Below are positions 34,324 to 43,824 of a DNA stretch of 64,000 nt, piece by piece. A program made the translations under genes and the position numbers. Position 1 is the first letter of the stretch. The number at the start of each line of letters is the position of its first letter. The notes under the pieces are model-generated. The model saw only the letters and a list, made by a program, of their open reading frames with translations. It searched no databases and was not told where the DNA came from. Source of the DNA: Bacteroidales bacterium (GTDB lineage: Bacteria > Bacteroidota > Bacteroidia > Bacteroidales > TTA-H9); contig JAQVCV010000001.1 of assembly GCA_028689615.1 (NCBI GenBank), forward strand, positions 62,001 to 126,000. Reading direction: 5' to 3'.

Positions 34324-36399
34324 ATGAAGAAAATAGCTGTTGTCCTGTTAACCTTGGGCATGGTGTGTTCTATGAAAGGCCAGATCGTAACACATTACCA
34401 ACTTCCCGTTCCATCCATCACTGAACATCAGGGATATGCACTGCTCCAATCAGAGGGGATGATGCAATCAGCATTATCGGGAAATCCTACAGTTCCCTGG
34501 CAGCATGTTGCAGTTTTACTTCCTGCAGGCACCGAAGCCACTTATCTTAAAGTTGACCTCAGCGATCCGGTAGAACTTGTTTCCGGCACCAACCTCTTTC
34601 CTTACCAATCTTCGAGGCCTTTATCGGAAGGTTCAGGCGGCCGGTTTGAAAAAAACGAAACGGTTTACAACTCAAAAGCTACTTACCCTTCTGAGAATCA
34701 AGGCAGGTTATCAACCCATTTCCTGTATGGACATTCAGTAGCCTTCTCCACCTTCACGCCTGTTTCCTACATACCAGCCACCGGAAAACTGGTTTGGTTT
34801 ACCAAAGCCAGTGTAGAAATTGGCTTTGAACCTACAAACAGGGGTGCAAGAGCTTTGCAAAACCTGTCGGCAGGCACCACTACCATCAGCACCCTTCAGA
34901 ACCTTGTAAAAAACCCCGAATTGCTAAACCACTACCCCGCTGCGGCCACCAAAGGGAGCCCGGTTGGGTTGCTCATCATTACCCCTGCCCAGTTTCACGA
35001 TGGTTTCGCGGCTTTGCGTGAATACTACTCAACCCTTGGAATCAGTTCTGAGCTGATTACCCCCGACGACATCTACTCCTCACAAAACGGCGTTGACAAT
35101 CAGGAAAAAATCCGCAATTACCTGATCAATCGCGTTCAGCAAGACGGGGTTGACTATGTTTTGCTGGGAGGTGATGTTGATCAGGTACCCGTTCGCGGGC
35201 TGTATTGCCAGGTAAACAGCCAGGGCAGCATTTATGAAGACCAGGCCATCCCCTCTGATTTGTACTATTCTGCACTGGATGGCACCTGGGACAACAACGG
35301 CAACAATTTATGGGGCGAACCCGACGAAGACGATCTTCTACCCGAACTGGCGGTAGCCAGGCTCCCCTACTCCACAGTTGCCGAGCAGCAACGGATGTTG
35401 CATAAAGTGTTGCAATACCAGCAAAACCCGGTAGGCGACGAGCTCACCAACACCCTGATGGCTGGTGAAGACCTCTATTCCAATCCACAAACCTGGGGAG
35501 GGGATTATCTTGACCTTTTGATTGGCCATAGCGAAGAAAACGGGTACACCACCGACGGAATTCCCGAAGCCTTCCCTATTCAGAAAATGTATGACCGTGA
35601 GTTGGGTTTCTGGTCGAAACAGCAACTGATTGATAAAATCAATTCGGGGATCACCTTCATTCACCACTCGGGGCACAGCAACGTTGACTATGCCATGCGC
35701 TTGTCGAACTGGGACATCACCGACGCCAATTTCAGCGGAGTAAACGGCACCGACCACAATTACTGCCTGGTTTATACCCACGGCTGCATCTGTGGAGCCT
35801 TCGATGCCAACGACTGCATAGCCGAAGAGATGCTCAAGATACAGAATTTTGTGGTTGCAGGAGGCTTCAACAGCCGGTATGGCTGGTTCAACGAAGGACA
35901 AACCGAAGGCCCGTCGGAACACCTTCACCGCGAATTTGTTAACGCGCTATACACCATGGGTATAAAACGAATTGGGCAAACCCAGGTTCAATCGAAAGTA
36001 GCCACCGCACCCTGGGTTGAAGCTCCCGGTCAATGGGAAGAGGGGGCTTTGCGCTGGTGCTTCTACGACAACAACATCCTGGGCGATGCAGCCATGCTTA
36101 TCCACACCGACAACCTGGTAGCAACCCAAGAAATACCCAGTCCGGAAAAAATTATCCTTTACCCCAACCCTGCCAATACCGAGATAAACATCACCTTACC
36201 CAATGACAAACAGGCCGTTAGAACAATCAGCATCTTTGAGCTTACGGGGAAGATGGTGACAACAATCCAAAGCTCTGATATAAAAAACACTAACTTTGGA
36301 GTCCGGTTAGCCGTTGGCGTTCTTCCAACCGGGACCTACCTGGTTCGCGTAGAAACATCAAACGGGAGCTACACTACCTTATTAGCTATCGCGAGATAG
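34324..36399 (+). CDS. C25 (gingipain-type) cysteine peptidase with type IX sorting domain, short form
   Basis: The 691-residue secreted protein has a signal peptide (1-20) and a propeptide-like region (about 20-210). The C25 catalytic domain (about 215-590) has His451 in IHHSGHSN and Cys488 in THGCICGAFD as the probable catalytic pair. DYVLLGGDVDQVPVRGLYC and LPELAVARLPYST are C25 features. The C-terminal ~75 residues (LYPNPANTEINITL to the end) are a type A T9SS sorting domain, so it is predicted to be cell-surface or secreted. The ATG at 34324 is used because an in-frame TTG two codons upstream is less likely. Followed by a second C25 gene. Confidence 0.92.
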   Translation: MKKIAVVLLTLGMVCSMKGQIVTHYQLPVPSITEHQGYALLQSEGMMQSALSGNPTVPWQHVAVLLPAGTEATYLKVDLSDPVELVSGTNLFPYQSSRPLSEGSGGRFEKNETVYNSKATYPSENQGRLSTHFLYGHSVAFSTFTPVSYIPATGKLVWFTKASVEIGFEPTNRGARALQNLSAGTTTISTLQNLVKNPELLNHYPAAATKGSPVGLLIITPAQFHDGFAALREYYSTLGISSELITPDDIYSSQNGVDNQEKIRNYLINRVQQDGVDYVLLGGDVDQVPVRGLYCQVNSQGSIYEDQAIPSDLYYSALDGTWDNNGNNLWGEPDEDDLLPELAVARLPYSTVAEQQRMLHKVLQYQQNPVGDELTNTLMAGEDLYSNPQTWGGDYLDLLIGHSEENGYTTDGIPEAFPIQKMYDRELGFWSKQQLIDKINSGITFIHHSGHSNVDYAMRLSNWDITDANFSGVNGTDHNYCLVYTHGCICGAFDANDCIAEEMLKIQNFVVAGGFNSRYGWFNEGQTEGPSEHLHREFVNALYTMGIKRIGQTQVQSKVATAPWVEAPGQWEEGALRWCFYDNNILGDAAMLIHTDNLVATQEIPSPEKIILYPNPANTEINITLPNDKQAVRTISIFELTGKMVTTIQSSDIKNTNFGVRLAVGVLPTGTYLVRVETSNGSYTTLLAIAR

Positions 36400-36462
36400 G
36401 AACCATGATATCCATTAAATACCATTCAATCCATTAATATTCATTTCTAACCAACATCTGTT

Positions 36463-39400
36463 ATGAACAAACTGTTTACACGTTGTTTCATTTCGAGAGC
36501 TTTAGCCCTGCTTGTGGTAATCACCCTCACAGGACTTCAGCTTAGCGCACAGACTGTTCGCTACAGCGACTCCTGGTCGCGCAAAGGGTTCACCCTTGTT
36601 GAATCCAAAACATCAAACATTGCAGTTGATTACTCAGTTGAGGAGTTCACCCTGTCGCCCGTCGATGTAAAAGGCGAGTCGATGGTGAATGTTGAACTTC
36701 CCGGAGTGTTCCTGCCAGGCGACGAAGGAGCCCCCAACCTTCCGGGTGAAGCCCGCTACATCGCCATCCCTTCCGGCTCGCAACCACATGTCAGAATTAT
36801 GGCTCAACGCGTTGAGGTATATGAAAACGTGAATGTTGCCCCGGCTATCCGCATTCCTTTGGAAGGCGACGACAATCCGATTGTTTGCGAAAAGAACAAC
36901 CAGATTTATTCTGAAAACGCATTCTATCCGGCAAATCCTGTTCAGATAAGCGAAGTGATGCCCATCAGGGGCGTTGACGTGGTTTTGTTGGGAGTGACCC
37001 CGTTCCAGTACAACCCGGTTACCAAACAGCTGAAAGTCTATCGCGACTTGCAGATCCAGGTTGAGAACGTGGGCGGCAATGGCCAGTTTGGCGATGTTGC
37101 CTACCGCAACCGTTTCTGGGATCCTATCCTCAGCGACTTTGTGATGAATTTTGCCAGTCTTCCCCAGGTAAATTACAGCGAGCGCTACACCCGCCACTAC
37201 AACACCGAAGATGACGAATGCGAATACATGATCATCACCCCTACGGGTGCCGATTTTGTTCGTTGGGCCGATTCCATCAAAAATTTCAGAACCGAACAAG
37301 GAATCATCACCAAGGTATTTACAGTTGACGAAGTTGGTGGAAACACAACCACTGCCATCGAAAACTTCATCAACAATGCCTACAACAACTGGACATTGAA
37401 ACCAGCTGCCTGTCTGTTGCTTGGAGATTATGGTACTGATGGAGCAAAAAACATCATGGCTCCTATTTGGGACAACTATTGCGTGTCGGACAACATTTAT
37501 GCTGATGTGGTTGGTAACGACTACATGCCCGACGTGGTGATGTCGCGCATCACTGCCAACAACAACGACCAGCTCACGGTGATGATCACCAAATTCCTGA
37601 ACTACGAGCGCAACCCGCCAACCAGCCCCGATTTCTACAACCACCCCATTACAGCTTTGGGATGGCAAACCGAACGCTGGTTCCAGATTTGTTCCGAGAC
37701 CATTGGTGGTTTCTTCAAATACAAACAGGGAAAAGACCCGGTGCGTATCAACAAGATTTATCAGGGAACCCCCGGATCGGTATGGTCAACTGCTACCAAC
37801 ACCAACACCGTGGTAAATTATTTTGGTCCTAATGGTCAGAACTACATACCCCAATCACCCACAACCTTAGGTGGCTGGGACGGAGGCACTGCCACCATGA
37901 TCAACAATGCCATCAATGCAGGATCGTTTCTTTTACAACATCGTGATCACGGGATGGAAACAGGTTGGGGCGAACCCAGCTACACCAATACCAACATCAA
38001 CGGTTGCAACAACCAGGATCTCACCTTCGTGATGTCGATCAACTGCCTTACCGGAAAATACAACTGGGGTAGCGAGTGCTTCACCGAAAAATTCCATCGC
38101 CACACAAAAACCGGATACAACAGCGGAGCACTCGGACTGATTGCTGCCTCAGAAACATCCTACTCTTTTGTTAACGACTCTTATGTTTGGGGCGTTTACG
38201 ACCATTGGTGGCCCGATTTCATGCCCGATTACGGCACACAGCCTGCTTCGCGCGGACTGCTTCCCAGCTTTGGCAATGCCGCTGGAAAATACCACCTCAA
38301 GCAGAGCAACTGGCCCTACAATACCGGAAATAAAGCTGTAACCTATGCTCTTTTCCACCACCACGGAGAATCGTTTAGCGTGATCTATTCAGAGGTTCCG
38401 CAAACCCTCACCATGAACCACCCTGTTGAGATTTATGAAAATACTCCAACCCTGACCATCCAGGCCACACCAGGCAGCACAGTTGCCCTCACCCTCGACG
38501 GACAGATTGTTGGTTGCGAAGTAGCTACACCCGCCGGCGTTACCTTCAACCTCCCCGCTACCACAGCTGGACAGAAATTGGTTGTTGTAGGAACCCTCAC
38601 CAACTATTATCGCTACAGAGCCGAGATTGACGTTATCACCGATGTGCTTGCCGCCAATTTCACTGCTCCGCAAACCCAGTTCTGCGATGAAGCTTCTGCA
38701 TCGTTCGAAGATCTTTCTTCGGGTCAGCCCACTGCCTGGGAATGGACTTTTGAAGGCGGGACTCCTGCTACATCAACTGAACAAAACCCCACTGGCATCG
38801 TATATTCAACTCCCGGTAGCTATACCGTTACCCTCACAGTTACCAAAGACGGTGAAACGAACACCTACAGTGCTCCCTCATACATCACCCTGGGAACCAC
38901 TCCTATTGCCCCCGTTGCAAACAATGCCGGCACTTGCTTCGAAATGACCGTTCCCGACCTCACTGCAGAGGGCGAAGGGCTGAAATGGTACTCTGACGAG
39001 GCTCTCACGCAACTGGTAAACGAAGGCCCTGCTTTCACAACCGGACAAACTGCGGTTGGAAGCTACACTTATTATGTTACACAAACCCTGACAGGTTGCG
39101 AAAGCGCCCCGGTAACCTCTGTACTTACCATCAGCGATTACCCAACCGTGGTATTTGAAGCTCCGGCTCCTGTTTGTTTGAATACTGCTCCGTTCGTTAT
39201 TTCTACTGTAAATCCGGTTGGCGGAACCTTTGCTGGAACCGGAATCAACGAAAACAACGAATTTGATGCTTCGGTAGCTGGTGCCGGAAATCATGAGCTG
39301 GCCTACACCTACACCAACGAGTTTGGCTGCGCTTCAACATCAAATCAAACCATTCTGGTTAACAACCTTCCTGAAGTATCTCTCGTTCCGTTGAGCGCAG

Positions 39401-40101
39401 TATGTCAGGAATCTGAGCCGATAACCCTGAGCGGTGGATTGCCTGAAGGCGGAACCTATGTTGGCGAAAATGTTGAAAACGGCATCTTCAACCCAATCGT
39501 GGCTGGCGACAACGCTGTTGGTTACTCTGTGACCGATGCTACTACCGGTTGTGAAAACACCGCCATGCAGAACATCACTGTTAATGCCCTGCCTGCTGTA
39601 AACATAGTTGCCGACACTACTTTGTGCCACAACTTAACAGTTATTCTGGATGCTACCAACGAAGGTGCCTCCTATGCCTGGTCAACCGGAGCCACAACTC
39701 CCACTTTTGAAGTTGACACAACCGGCGTTGGTCTGCATGGAACCCGCAACATCTCGGTAACAGTTACCTCGGCACAAGGCTGCGTGAAGGCTGGTGAATC
39801 AGTTGTTACCTTCGAAGACTGCACAGGAGTTAACGAACTCGACAACCTGAGCAACCTGCGCCTGTTCCCCAATCCTACAACAGGTATTCTGAACATCGAA
39901 CTTGCAGCTAAAAACCGTACCGATTTGAACATCACTGTAGTGAACGCTCAGGGTAATAAAGTTTTAGCTTCTGTATATCAGAACATCAACGGGCTGTTCA
40001 ATGCTCAGCTTAACCTGGCAAACCTCACTGATGGAGTTTACTTTGTAATGCTTGAGAGCAATGGCAAAGTAATTAGCCAAAAAGTGGTTGTAAGAAAATA
40101 A
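36463..40101 (+). CDS. C25 (gingipain-type) cysteine peptidase with PKD domain and type IX sorting domain
   Basis: The 1212-residue protein has a signal peptide (1-30, LQLSAQ) and a gingipain propeptide (about 31-240). The C25 catalytic domain (about 245-640) has His496 in QHRDHGMETGWGEP and Cys528 in SINCLTGKYNW, followed by ECFTEKF. An Ig-like domain, a PKD domain (about 735-815, EWTFEGGTPATSTEQNPTG) and further Ig-like repeats extend to about 1125. The last ~80 residues (LRLFPNPTTGILNIEL) are a type A sorting domain. It shares the C25 plan with the preceding gene but is much longer. A perfect terminator follows. Confidence 0.95.
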   Translation: MNKLFTRCFISRALALLVVITLTGLQLSAQTVRYSDSWSRKGFTLVESKTSNIAVDYSVEEFTLSPVDVKGESMVNVELPGVFLPGDEGAPNLPGEARYIAIPSGSQPHVRIMAQRVEVYENVNVAPAIRIPLEGDDNPIVCEKNNQIYSENAFYPANPVQISEVMPIRGVDVVLLGVTPFQYNPVTKQLKVYRDLQIQVENVGGNGQFGDVAYRNRFWDPILSDFVMNFASLPQVNYSERYTRHYNTEDDECEYMIITPTGADFVRWADSIKNFRTEQGIITKVFTVDEVGGNTTTAIENFINNAYNNWTLKPAACLLLGDYGTDGAKNIMAPIWDNYCVSDNIYADVVGNDYMPDVVMSRITANNNDQLTVMITKFLNYERNPPTSPDFYNHPITALGWQTERWFQICSETIGGFFKYKQGKDPVRINKIYQGTPGSVWSTATNTNTVVNYFGPNGQNYIPQSPTTLGGWDGGTATMINNAINAGSFLLQHRDHGMETGWGEPSYTNTNINGCNNQDLTFVMSINCLTGKYNWGSECFTEKFHRHTKTGYNSGALGLIAASETSYSFVNDSYVWGVYDHWWPDFMPDYGTQPASRGLLPSFGNAAGKYHLKQSNWPYNTGNKAVTYALFHHHGESFSVIYSEVPQTLTMNHPVEIYENTPTLTIQATPGSTVALTLDGQIVGCEVATPAGVTFNLPATTAGQKLVVVGTLTNYYRYRAEIDVITDVLAANFTAPQTQFCDEASASFEDLSSGQPTAWEWTFEGGTPATSTEQNPTGIVYSTPGSYTVTLTVTKDGETNTYSAPSYITLGTTPIAPVANNAGTCFEMTVPDLTAEGEGLKWYSDEALTQLVNEGPAFTTGQTAVGSYTYYVTQTLTGCESAPVTSVLTISDYPTVVFEAPAPVCLNTAPFVISTVNPVGGTFAGTGINENNEFDASVAGAGNHELAYTYTNEFGCASTSNQTILVNNLPEVSLVPLSAVCQESEPITLSGGLPEGGTYVGENVENGIFNPIVAGDNAVGYSVTDATTGCENTAMQNITVNALPAVNIVADTTLCHNLTVILDATNEGASYAWSTGATTPTFEVDTTGVGLHGTRNISVTVTSAQGCVKAGESVVTFEDCTGVNELDNLSNLRLFPNPTTGILNIELAAKNRTDLNITVVNAQGNKVLASVYQNINGLFNAQLNLANLTDGVYFVMLESNGKVISQKVVVRK

Positions 40102-40121
40102 CTTCTTGCTCCATATCAATT

Positions 40122-40155
40122 AAAAAGCCGGTCAGCAAATGCTGACCGGCTTTTT
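40122..40155. terminator. Bidirectional terminator between C25 peptidase and aldehyde dehydrogenase
   Basis: A perfect 15-bp stem (40122-40136 with 40141-40155) has a 4-base loop. It is flanked by A-run and T-run on both strands, serving two convergent genes. Confidence 0.95.
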
Positions 40156-40157
40156 AA

Positions 40158-41708
40158 TTAAACATCAAACTTAATTCCCTGAGCAAGCGGCAGCTCCGAG
40201 CTGAAGTTTATTGTGTTGGTTTGCCTTCGCATGTAAATTTTCCAGGCATCTGACCCAGATTCTCTGCCACCACCTGTATCTTTTTCACCGCCAAATGCAC
40301 CGCCAATCTCAGCTCCTGAAGTGCCAATATTCACGTTGGCAATGCCGCAATCGCTCCCTTCGTGGCTGAGAAATTGTTCTGATTCAACCAAATTGGTGGT
40401 AAAAATAGCAGAAGACAGCCCCTGGGGAACACCATTCTGAATGGCTACAGCCTCCTCTAAAGTGCTGTATTTCATCAAATAAACAATGGGAGCAAAAGTC
40501 TCTTCCTGCACAATACTAAAATGAGGTTGAGCTTCGGCAATACATGGCACCACATAGCAGCCCGACTCAAATCCTTCACCACTCAACACATCACCCCCGT
40601 AAAGGATTCGGCCACCTTCCTGTTGGACTTTGTTCACGGCGAACTTAAAATCGCTGACCGAAGCCTTTGAAATAAGCGGCCCAATATGCGTTGCCACGTC
40701 GAGAGGATGGCCAACCCTCAATTGTTTGTAGGCCCCGATGAGCTTGTCAACAAACTGATCATAAACATTTTCATGCAGCACAACACGACGGGTTGTTGTG
40801 CACCGTTGACCTGCGGTTCCGGCGGCTCCGAAAACCGTTGCCCTTACAGCCATCTCAAGGTTCGCGGAAGGTGTAACGATTATGGCGTTGTTGCCTCCCA
40901 ATTCAAGCAACGAACGTCCAAGCCTCTCACCCACCAACCTGCTGACCTTTCGGCCCACATGAGTTGAACCGGTAAAACTCACAAGAGGTATCCTTTTATC
41001 CGAGAAAAAATTATCGCCAATTTCTGACGATGCCGCGATAACCAAATTGAGCACACCTTCAGGTACATCATTTCGCACAAGAACCTCCCTGATGATGTTG
41101 TGAACAGCCACAGCGCTAATCATCACCTTTGAAGACGGCTTCCAAATCACAACATCGCCGGCTATCAGGGCGAGCATTGCATTCCAGGCCCATACAGCTA
41201 CAGGAAAATTAAACGATGTTACAACTCCAACAATGCCCAGAGGGTGGTACTGTTCGTACATCCGGTGACGTTCCCGTTCTGAATGCATGGTGAATCCATA
41301 AAGCTGGCGCGATTGCCCGACAGCAAAATCGGCTATATCGATCATCTCCTGAACCTCTCCAAGCCCCTCCTGATAAATCTTTCCCATTTCATACGAAACA
41401 AGCCTGCCCAAGTCCTCTTTTGAGTCACGCAAAGCCTGTCCGATTTGCCTGACCACCTCGCCTCGACGCGGGGCTGGTACCATTCGCCATTTCTTAAAGG
41501 CTTCGTTTGCTAGTGCTACGGTATGCTCATAATCAGCGGCGGTTGCCTGGCGCAAGCTACCGATAAGCTTTCCATCGGCAGGTGAATAGACCGAAACCTG
41601 GCGGCCGGTAGTCTCATTCCAACCCAGGCCGTTGGAAAGTCCCATATTTTCTTCTCCAATCCCCAGGCGGACCAAGGTTTCTGCAATACTAAAATGCTTG
41701 ATTGTCAT
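40158..41708 (-). CDS. Aldehyde dehydrogenase, ALDH7 type (likely aminoadipate-semialdehyde dehydrogenase)
   Basis: NAD-dependent oxidation of an aldehyde to an acid in the cytoplasm. The 516-residue protein has VTSFNFPVAVWAWNAMLALI and GDVVIWKPSS, the SFTGSTHVGRKVSRLVGERL cofactor region, the general base Glu in LLELGGNNAI and the nucleophile Cys in AGTAGQRCTTTRR. These match the ALDH7 (antiquitin) family, whose known substrate is alpha-aminoadipic semialdehyde in lysine breakdown. The substrate here is inferred. It follows a DUF1858 gene by 15 bases. Confidence 0.88.
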   Translation of the reverse strand: MTIKHFSIAETLVRLGIGEENMGLSNGLGWNETTGRQVSVYSPADGKLIGSLRQATAADYEHTVALANEAFKKWRMVPAPRRGEVVRQIGQALRDSKEDLGRLVSYEMGKIYQEGLGEVQEMIDIADFAVGQSRQLYGFTMHSERERHRMYEQYHPLGIVGVVTSFNFPVAVWAWNAMLALIAGDVVIWKPSSKVMISAVAVHNIIREVLVRNDVPEGVLNLVIAASSEIGDNFFSDKRIPLVSFTGSTHVGRKVSRLVGERLGRSLLELGGNNAIIVTPSANLEMAVRATVFGAAGTAGQRCTTTRRVVLHENVYDQFVDKLIGAYKQLRVGHPLDVATHIGPLISKASVSDFKFAVNKVQQEGGRILYGGDVLSGEGFESGCYVVPCIAEAQPHFSIVQEETFAPIVYLMKYSTLEEAVAIQNGVPQGLSSAIFTTNLVESEQFLSHEGSDCGIANVNIGTSGAEIGGAFGGEKDTGGGRESGSDAWKIYMRRQTNTINFSSELPLAQGIKFDV

Positions 41709-41723
41709 ATAATAAATAAATTT

Positions 41724-41945
41724 TTAAGTCGATGAGTTAATTCTTTCTTTCAGTTCATTCACCAGAGCATCAATCTGATTGTCTGAAAACCCTTTTTCAA
41801 GAGCGGCTTCTGACAGGGTACCCCATATGGGTTCACCACACCGGATACAACGAATGCCCCGCTCGCTTAGCCATCCAACTGACTCAGGGTAATACTCGGT
41901 TAAGTCGGCTATTGAAATGCCGCTGTTAATTTCGGGGAGACTCAT
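41724..41945 (-). CDS. Small DUF1858-domain protein
   Basis: The 73-residue protein (MSLPEINSGISIADLTEYYP at the start) matches the DUF1858 pattern. A short helix-rich unit carries a Cys pair in RCIRCGEPIWGTLSEAALEK. DUF1858 proteins are often linked to metal or hybrid-cluster chemistry, but no function is established. It sits between the P5C dehydrogenase terminator and the ALDH7 gene on the same strand. No promoter is seen between the terminator and its start, so it may be expressed by read-through. Confidence 0.8.
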   Translation of the reverse strand: MSLPEINSGISIADLTEYYPESVGWLSERGIRCIRCGEPIWGTLSEAALEKGFSDNQIDALVNELKERINSST

Positions 41946-41960
41946 GTGTAGGGTATTTAA

Positions 41961-41996
41961 ACAAAAAAACATGAACCCTGTGAAAAGGTTCATGTT
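41961..41996 (-). terminator. Terminator after P5C dehydrogenase
   Basis: A 10-bp stem AACATGAACC (41968-41977) with GGTTCATGTT (41987-41996) has a 9-base loop. On the minus strand it is followed by TTTTTGTTT. Confidence 0.8.
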
Positions 41997-42022
41997 CATA
42001 ACAATCCGCAAACAAGATTGCA

Positions 42023-43654
42023 CTATTTTTCGCGCATAAACGGGTATGTATAAACTTTAGGTGGAAGGAAAGTTTCTTTTATGATGCGAGGGCTTGTCCA
42101 GCGGGTCAGGTTAAGCATTGAACCCGCCTTGTCGTTGGTGCCTGATGCCCTGGCCCCTCCAAAAGGCTGCTGACCCACCACGGCTCCGGTTGGCTTGTCG
42201 TTGATGTAGAAGTTTCCGGCTGCAAAACGCAAAACATCATGAGCCTTGTTAATAGCCTGACGATCTGTAGCAAAAATAGCTCCTGTAAGCGCGTAAGGCG
42301 AGGTTTGGTCACAAACGTTAAGGTATTCTTCAAACTGGTCGTCGGGATAGACCAACAGCGTGAATACCGGGCCAAAAATTTCTTCCTCCATCGAAAGGAA
42401 ATGGGGATCGGTAGTTTGAATAACAGTTGGCTCCACGAAGTAGCCTACGGAACTGTCGTAACCTCCGCCAACGATTATCTCGGCATTGCCGGCTTCGCGT
42501 GCGTGTTCGATATAGCGCACAATATTGTCGAATGATGCCTGATCGATCACGGCGTTCATGAAATTCGAGAAGTCGGTCACGTTGCCTGGCTTAACCTGGC
42601 TGAGTTCGCGTTGCAACATTGATTTTAAATCAGGCCACATGGATTCGGGAATGTAGCCCCGAGAAGCAGCCGAGCATTTCTGTCCCTGGTACTCAAAAGC
42701 ACCGCGAATAATTGCAGTACCAACCGACTCGTAATCAGCCGATGAGTGGACAAAAATAAAATCTTTTCCACCAGTTTCGCCAACCATTTTGGGATAACTG
42801 CGGTACTTATTCAGGTTTTCCCCAACTTTACGCCACAAGTGGTTGAAGGTGCCAGTTGAACCGGTGAAATGAATCCCTGCCAGCATCGGATGCTCCAGCA
42901 CAATATTTCCAATCAGGCTTCCGGAACCAGGAACAAAATTGATAACACCAGCGGGCAGTCCAGCCTCTTCAAAAATTTTCATCAGATAATAATTCGACAG
43001 CAGGGAAGTGGAAGCAGGTTTCCAAACCACAGTGTTGCCCATTAACACCGGCGAAACATTCAAGTTGGCAGCGATAGCTGTGAAGTTGAATGGCGAAACA
43101 GTGAACACGAAACCCTCGAGAGGCCGGTACTCAAGCATATTCAGGTTTTCCATTTCAGACAGAGGCTGATCGCGGTAGATTTTGGAGCAGAAGTAGCTGT
43201 TAAAGGTAAGGAAGTCGATCACCTCACATGCCGAATCAATTTCAGCCTGATGAGCCGATTTACTCTGCCCCAGCATGGTAGCAGCATTGATTCTTGGGCG
43301 GTATTTCCTGCGGATCAGATCGGCAGCTTTCAGCATGATGGTAGTTCGATCGAGCCACGAAAAATTGGCCCATATTTCACGGGCAGCCAAGGCAGCATCG
43401 ATGGCCATTTTCACCTCGGCTTCGCCCGCCAGATGGCAATGACCCAAAACATGCTGGTGGTCGTGAGGCATCACAACCTTCTGCGTTTTCCCGGTTCTAA
43501 TCTCCTTCCCCCCGATTACCAAGGGGATGTCAACAACCTGCGCCATTTGACGATCGAGTTCATCCTTAAGACACAATCTTTCAGGACTCCCAGGGGCATA
43601 ACTTAAAACAGGTTCGTTTTTTGGACGTTCAAAATTGTATAATGCATTGTTCAT
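42023..43654 (-). CDS. pruA: L-glutamate gamma-semialdehyde (delta-1-pyrroline-5-carboxylate) dehydrogenase
   Basis: Oxidises glutamate semialdehyde from proline or ornithine breakdown to glutamate. The 543-residue protein begins MNNALYNFERPKNEPVLSYA. It has FNFTAIAANLNVSPVLMGNT, VWKPASTSLLSNYYLMKI, the general base region PKMVGETGGKDFIFVH and nucleophile Cys in FEYQGQKCSAASRGYIP. These are the eukaryote-like P5CDH type (ALDH4) common in Bacteroidota. No proline dehydrogenase domain is fused. The ATG at 43654 is preferred, with the promoter at 43697-43725 upstream. Confidence 0.95.
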   Translation of the reverse strand: MNNALYNFERPKNEPVLSYAPGSPERLCLKDELDRQMAQVVDIPLVIGGKEIRTGKTQKVVMPHDHQHVLGHCHLAGEAEVKMAIDAALAAREIWANFSWLDRTTIMLKAADLIRRKYRPRINAATMLGQSKSAHQAEIDSACEVIDFLTFNSYFCSKIYRDQPLSEMENLNMLEYRPLEGFVFTVSPFNFTAIAANLNVSPVLMGNTVVWKPASTSLLSNYYLMKIFEEAGLPAGVINFVPGSGSLIGNIVLEHPMLAGIHFTGSTGTFNHLWRKVGENLNKYRSYPKMVGETGGKDFIFVHSSADYESVGTAIIRGAFEYQGQKCSAASRGYIPESMWPDLKSMLQRELSQVKPGNVTDFSNFMNAVIDQASFDNIVRYIEHAREAGNAEIIVGGGYDSSVGYFVEPTVIQTTDPHFLSMEEEIFGPVFTLLVYPDDQFEEYLNVCDQTSPYALTGAIFATDRQAINKAHDVLRFAAGNFYINDKPTGAVVGQQPFGGARASGTNDKAGSMLNLTRWTSPRIIKETFLPPKVYTYPFMREK

Positions 43655-43696
43655 AGTGGTAATTTTTGGATATGCACAGAAATACATATCGAGCGG

Positions 43697-43725
43697 CAAA
43701 AATAAATGAAACTCACGGATTACAA
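43697..43725 (-). promoter_or_regulatory. Promoter of pruA
   Basis: Minus-strand TTG (43723-43725), an 18-base spacer and TATTTTTG (43697-43704), 42 bases upstream of the ATG. Confidence 0.6.
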
Positions 43726-43785
43726 AAATTCAGCCTTAATAAGATCAATAAACCCACGATTCAAACCAAAGAGCCCAAGCAATGT

Positions 43786-43818
43786 TCAAAAAAAGCCGGC
43801 TTATAAAAACCGGCTTTT
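43786..43818 (-). terminator. Terminator of the TPR/outer-membrane protein operon
   Basis: AAAAGCCGG (43791-43799) pairs with CCGGCTTTT (43810-43818). On the minus strand a T-run continues after the stem. Confidence 0.85.
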
Positions 43819-43824
43819 CAACTC

